Below are positions 61,563 to 64,000 of a DNA stretch of 64,000 bases, piece by piece; position 1 is the stretch's first letter, and every line of letters begins with the position of its first letter. This stretch comes from Pedobacter sp. MC2016-24 (GTDB lineage: Bacteria; Bacteroidota; Bacteroidia; Sphingobacteriales; Sphingobacteriaceae): NCBI RefSeq assembly GCF_015223055.1, contig NZ_JADFBX010000018.1:1-64000 (forward strand), read 5' to 3'. Made by a program: the position numbers and the translations under genes. The notes below the pieces were generated by a model, which saw nothing but the letters and a program-made list of their open reading frames with translations, did no database searches and was not told the origin of the DNA.

Positions 61563-61674
61563 AACGCAGGGCTTGCAACGGCATTCAACGCCTGCCTAAT
61601 CACAGCAAACAGATAAAAATCAGAAATATATTCACCGCCATAAAATATTATAATTTGATTTTTTATCTTCGTTT

Positions 61675-61962
61675 ATGAGTTCAAAACCTGACATCAAGTG
61701 GATTTGCTTTGAAGACGAAGCCTATTATTGCATGATTGAGGATATCGTCACTCGTCTGGATAAACAAAAGAATATTCCAAAAGAAGAGAAATGGATTAAT
61801 CAGGATGATGCACTGGAATTACTTGATATAAGCAAATCCACATTACAGCGATTACGGGACAACGGTAAAATATCTTTCTCCAAAACTTCCAGTAAAAAAA
61901 TCATGTACGATAAAAAATCTTTGCTCGATTACCTAGATAAAAATACTCGTAAAACTTTTTGA
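61675..61962 (+). CDS. Excisionase-like helix-turn-helix protein
   Basis: 95 residues. The C-terminal half (KWINQDDALELLDISKSTLQRLRDNGKISFSKTSSKKIMYDKKSLLDYLDKN) is the MerR/Xis-type winged HTH (HTH_17) seen in small DNA-binding proteins of Bacteroidota conjugative elements and transposons. The N-terminal half (WICFEDEAYYCMIEDIVTRLDKQK) is acidic and unrecognised. It is the first gene after the tRNA and its repeats, and the next gene follows one base after its stop. Likely a regulator or excision factor of an integrated element. No integrase gene is in the window. Confidence 0.82.
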   Translation: MSSKPDIKWICFEDEAYYCMIEDIVTRLDKQKNIPKEEKWINQDDALELLDISKSTLQRLRDNGKISFSKTSSKKIMYDKKSLLDYLDKNTRKTF

Positions 61963-61963
61963 T

Positions 61964-62275
61964 ATGACTAAAGAAGAAGAAAAACAGTATAATGAGGCAT
62001 TTAACCTCGGATATCGCATTGCAGAAAATCATCCAGAGATTGAGGAATTAATTACTAAAGCCAATGGCGATAGCCCTATATTTGACGGATTACGTGATGG
62101 ACAGCAACAATATATCTATGATCTTGATCGTGACAAAGAACTGGACAGCGAAAGATCGAAAGAACAAGAGAAACTAGATAAAAAAACAAACCGTCTGACC
62201 TGGCTAAATGATGATCGTCTAAAAGGCAGGGACATTGCCCCTTCAAAGGATAAAGATATAGAGCCAGAAATCTAA
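61964..62275 (+). CDS. Hypothetical acidic protein of the accessory region
   Basis: 103 residues, very hydrophilic with many Glu/Asp/Lys. N-terminal helix (EEEKQYNEAFNLGYRIAENHPEIEELI) and a central stretch SPIFDGLRDGQQQYIYDLDRDKELDSERSK that looks like a coiled coil. No family recognised. It starts one base after the HTH gene, so they form one transcript, and runs toward the gene on the opposite strand. Confidence 0.7.
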   Translation: MTKEEEKQYNEAFNLGYRIAENHPEIEELITKANGDSPIFDGLRDGQQQYIYDLDRDKELDSERSKEQEKLDKKTNRLTWLNDDRLKGRDIAPSKDKDIEPEI

Positions 62276-62284
62276 GATGCTTTT

Positions 62285-63472
62285 TTACCCCCAAATTAAT
62301 GGGAGTGTTACATTAATTTTCCAGCCACTATATTCTTTGCTTAACTTAATTGTATATAAGCGATAACGAGTATGGGGTGGTCTTCCGTCGTCTTTATAAT
62401 TAGGTGCGACTTTAGTTTCAGAGATCACTTTGCCATATTCTAACCATCTCTGTTTTATTTCATCATGATCAATTTCAGCGTCTCTAATTACACTAGTTTC
62501 AGGAATCTCATTTCCAGCACGCCAACTGGCGAGTAAAAAATCCAAAAACTGAGATTCTATCGTAGTCGGCTGCTTGAATTTTACGATTTGATTGTGTATA
62601 GCGAGCATCATTGAAAATGAATCTATATACTCTACAAAATATACTCTACAAGAAGCCTCTTTTATACCCGCAGAAACATCCCACACATGAATATCTTCTA
62701 TTCTATTTGTCCACAGATAACCGCATAAAAGTTCTAGGTATCCATTAATACCAAAATATCCATTAAATAAATTAGATGCCTTCTCATAGTCTTTACCAGA
62801 TATAAGGGTATAGAACTCTTCAATTACATTGATAATATCAGCGGATGATTGCAAATAAATCTCTTTTTGATTTAATGCAACAGTCGCCACCGTACCGCTA
62901 TCTTGATTGTGAGCACTATTATCCAAGGAATAACCATTTAAATTATCATCATATTTTTTTGAGGGTGAGTTAAGTATTAACCTCTCAGTGAAGATTGAAT
63001 TCATGTCTGCATCATAAATCTCCAATACATGTTTATTTTTTTTAAATAAATAATCAAAGTGTTTTTCAACAAAAAATTGGTATAAAATCCTAGCCTCTAA
63101 GTCATTATTAACTACAAGATCTTTTGCATTATCTGGAATGTTAAAGCTTATTAAATTAAAAGCTTTAATCATCAATTCAGAATTCTCATCTAGACATTCA
63201 TCCTTATATGAACCATTTTTGTTTTTAGGTTTTCTATGGGCTGATAACCTATTAGCCCAGTATTGAGAATTTGTAGGTGCCTTATCGCCAAACACCCAGT
63301 TCATTAAAGATATTTGCTTTGATGATGTCAAATCAACTATATCTTCATCCCAATTCTTATGACTGGTCTCGGAGATTGATTTCCGCTGTTCCAGAGTCAA
63401 CTTTTTTCGAGCTTCTTTTAAAACCAGATTATATAAAACTTCAAATGTCTCACTGTAAATACTAAGCGCCAT
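62285..63472 (-). CDS. Hypothetical protein of the accessory region
   Basis: 395 residues, no signal peptide or membrane helix. Helical N-terminus (KEARKKLTLEQRKSISETSHKNW), a middle part with Asn/Ser-rich low-complexity sequence (NLNGYSLDNSAHNQDSG) and a C-terminal section with many aromatic residues (YIDSFSMMLAIHNQIV, RWLEYGKVISETK, RYRLYTIKLSKEYSGWKINVTLPLIWG). The part VIEEFYTLISGKDYEKASNLFNGYFG and the last strand pair recall NTF2-like folds, but this is a guess. AT-rich relative to the core. No family recognised. Confidence 0.65.
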   Translation of the reverse strand: MALSIYSETFEVLYNLVLKEARKKLTLEQRKSISETSHKNWDEDIVDLTSSKQISLMNWVFGDKAPTNSQYWANRLSAHRKPKNKNGSYKDECLDENSELMIKAFNLISFNIPDNAKDLVVNNDLEARILYQFFVEKHFDYLFKKNKHVLEIYDADMNSIFTERLILNSPSKKYDDNLNGYSLDNSAHNQDSGTVATVALNQKEIYLQSSADIINVIEEFYTLISGKDYEKASNLFNGYFGINGYLELLCGYLWTNRIEDIHVWDVSAGIKEASCRVYFVEYIDSFSMMLAIHNQIVKFKQPTTIESQFLDFLLASWRAGNEIPETSVIRDAEIDHDEIKQRWLEYGKVISETKVAPNYKDDGRPPHTRYRLYTIKLSKEYSGWKINVTLPLIWG

Positions 63473-63598
63473 ACATGTCTGAAAATAGGAGTGATAAAGC
63501 TAAAAATTCATTCATCTATATCAAAATATTAATATGAGCATCATATGAGCCTATTATTAATAATGATTCAAATCATCTTATAGACATTTGGATAAGGT

Positions 63599-63916
63599 TT
63601 AAGGATGTGAGGGTTTATTTCCAAAATCTCCTAACATTTTTTTACCTATTTCAATAATTGACATCTTATCATCATAAAAATGTTTAGTAAGTTTTTTAAT
63701 CATATATCCACTACGTGGACTTCTAGAGTTTGCATCCATATGATGAAATACAGTATTACCGATTTCATTAGTGAATTCGGCCAAGATGCTGATATACATT
63801 TTCGCCCTTTCTTGACCGTATTCACTAATAAAACGATCAATGTTTTTTTCGTTCAGCGGTTCACTAAATTCATTCATAAGTCGTCCATCTTCCGTGTAAT
63901 TTTTAAAGACTGGCAT
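63599..63916 (-). CDS. Hypothetical protein of the accessory region
   Basis: 105 residues (MPVFKNYTEDGRLMNEFSEP...), mostly helical and charged, with no signal peptide or membrane segment. Includes YGQERAKMYISILAEFTNEIG and DDKMSIIEIGKKML. No family recognised. It is on the minus strand, 126 bases upstream of the 395-residue gene and in the same direction, so the two may be co-transcribed. Nothing further is seen from 63917 to the window edge. Confidence 0.6.
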   Translation of the reverse strand: MPVFKNYTEDGRLMNEFSEPLNEKNIDRFISEYGQERAKMYISILAEFTNEIGNTVFHHMDANSRSPRSGYMIKKLTKHFYDDKMSIIEIGKKMLGDFGNKPSHP

Positions 63917-64000
63917 ACGTGTTTACCTCCGAAACGATTTGATAATAAATGTGAAATAGACATAACGCATGAGCTTAGCACAGTCAAGAAAGAAATAATA

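Noticed and set aside
63917..64000. A possible further gene at the right edge
   Set aside because: Only 84 bases remain, with no coding pattern or signal.

Overview
The window is a stretch of Bacteroidota chromosome, most likely from the Sphingobacteriaceae (Pedobacter-like). Supporting evidence: a SusC/SusD pair under an ECF sigma/FecR module, the lineage-typical rpmB-rpmG-DUF4295-ftsY-rimO block, a large Bacteroidota-type signal peptidase I, TamB- and DUF3098-type proteins, BshC, and many -7 boxes of the Bacteroidota form TAnnTTTG with little sign of Shine-Dalgarno sequences. Identification rests on reading protein sequence by eye; no database search was run. DNA is moderately AT-rich, with more AT-rich tracts at about 1-4200 and 61600-64000.

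Layout. 1-7119 (minus strand): an ECF sigma factor, a FecR anti-sigma factor, a SusC receptor broken by a one-base frameshift in an A6/T6 tract, a SusD lipoprotein and the start of a TlpA-like thioredoxin. Together they form a nutrient-uptake locus with cell-surface signalling. 7120-8675: two families of short tandem repeats leading into an AAA ATPase/DUF4143 gene whose start codon lies inside the last repeat. 8672-16800: lpxB, a small membrane protein, surE, an M16 peptidase, a large exported MG2-like protein and csbD. 16819-24737: acetyl-CoA synthetase, ribosomal proteins L28 and L33 with a DUF4295 peptide, ftsY, rimO, bshC and an Ldh-family oxidoreductase. 24734-29099 (minus): lepB, dapB, a DUF5683 protein, parB and parA. 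29284-38396: a flavin reductase, a possible binding-protein-like ORF, an orphan peptide-binding lipoprotein, an outer-membrane beta-barrel protein, a sigma-region-2-only protein, leuS and a small lipoprotein.

38667-45403 (plus): ftsX, DUF3098, uppP, truB, a YitT protein, ribF and a CPA2 antiporter. 45420-60967: a LysE-type exporter, uvrA, an ECF sigma factor with a small downstream gene, nth, recA, a small membrane protein, tsaD, a TamB-like protein that lacks any ATG/GTG/TTG at its natural start, ribBA, an LptF/LptG permease and a START-like protein. 61419-61492 is a tRNA with anticodon CAT. After it, up to the window end, come an excisionase-like HTH gene and three unrecognised genes, which look like the near end of an integrated element that continues past the window.

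Most of the window is ordinary core chromosome. The places most worth a second look are the repeat-embedded start of the ATPase gene, the frameshifted and compositionally mosaic susC, the sigma-region-2-only protein, the apparent ATT start of the TamB-like gene, the palindrome at the recA promoter and the tRNA-flanking island. No CRISPR array, rRNA operon or insertion sequence was seen, and no clearly new multi-gene defence system can be claimed.
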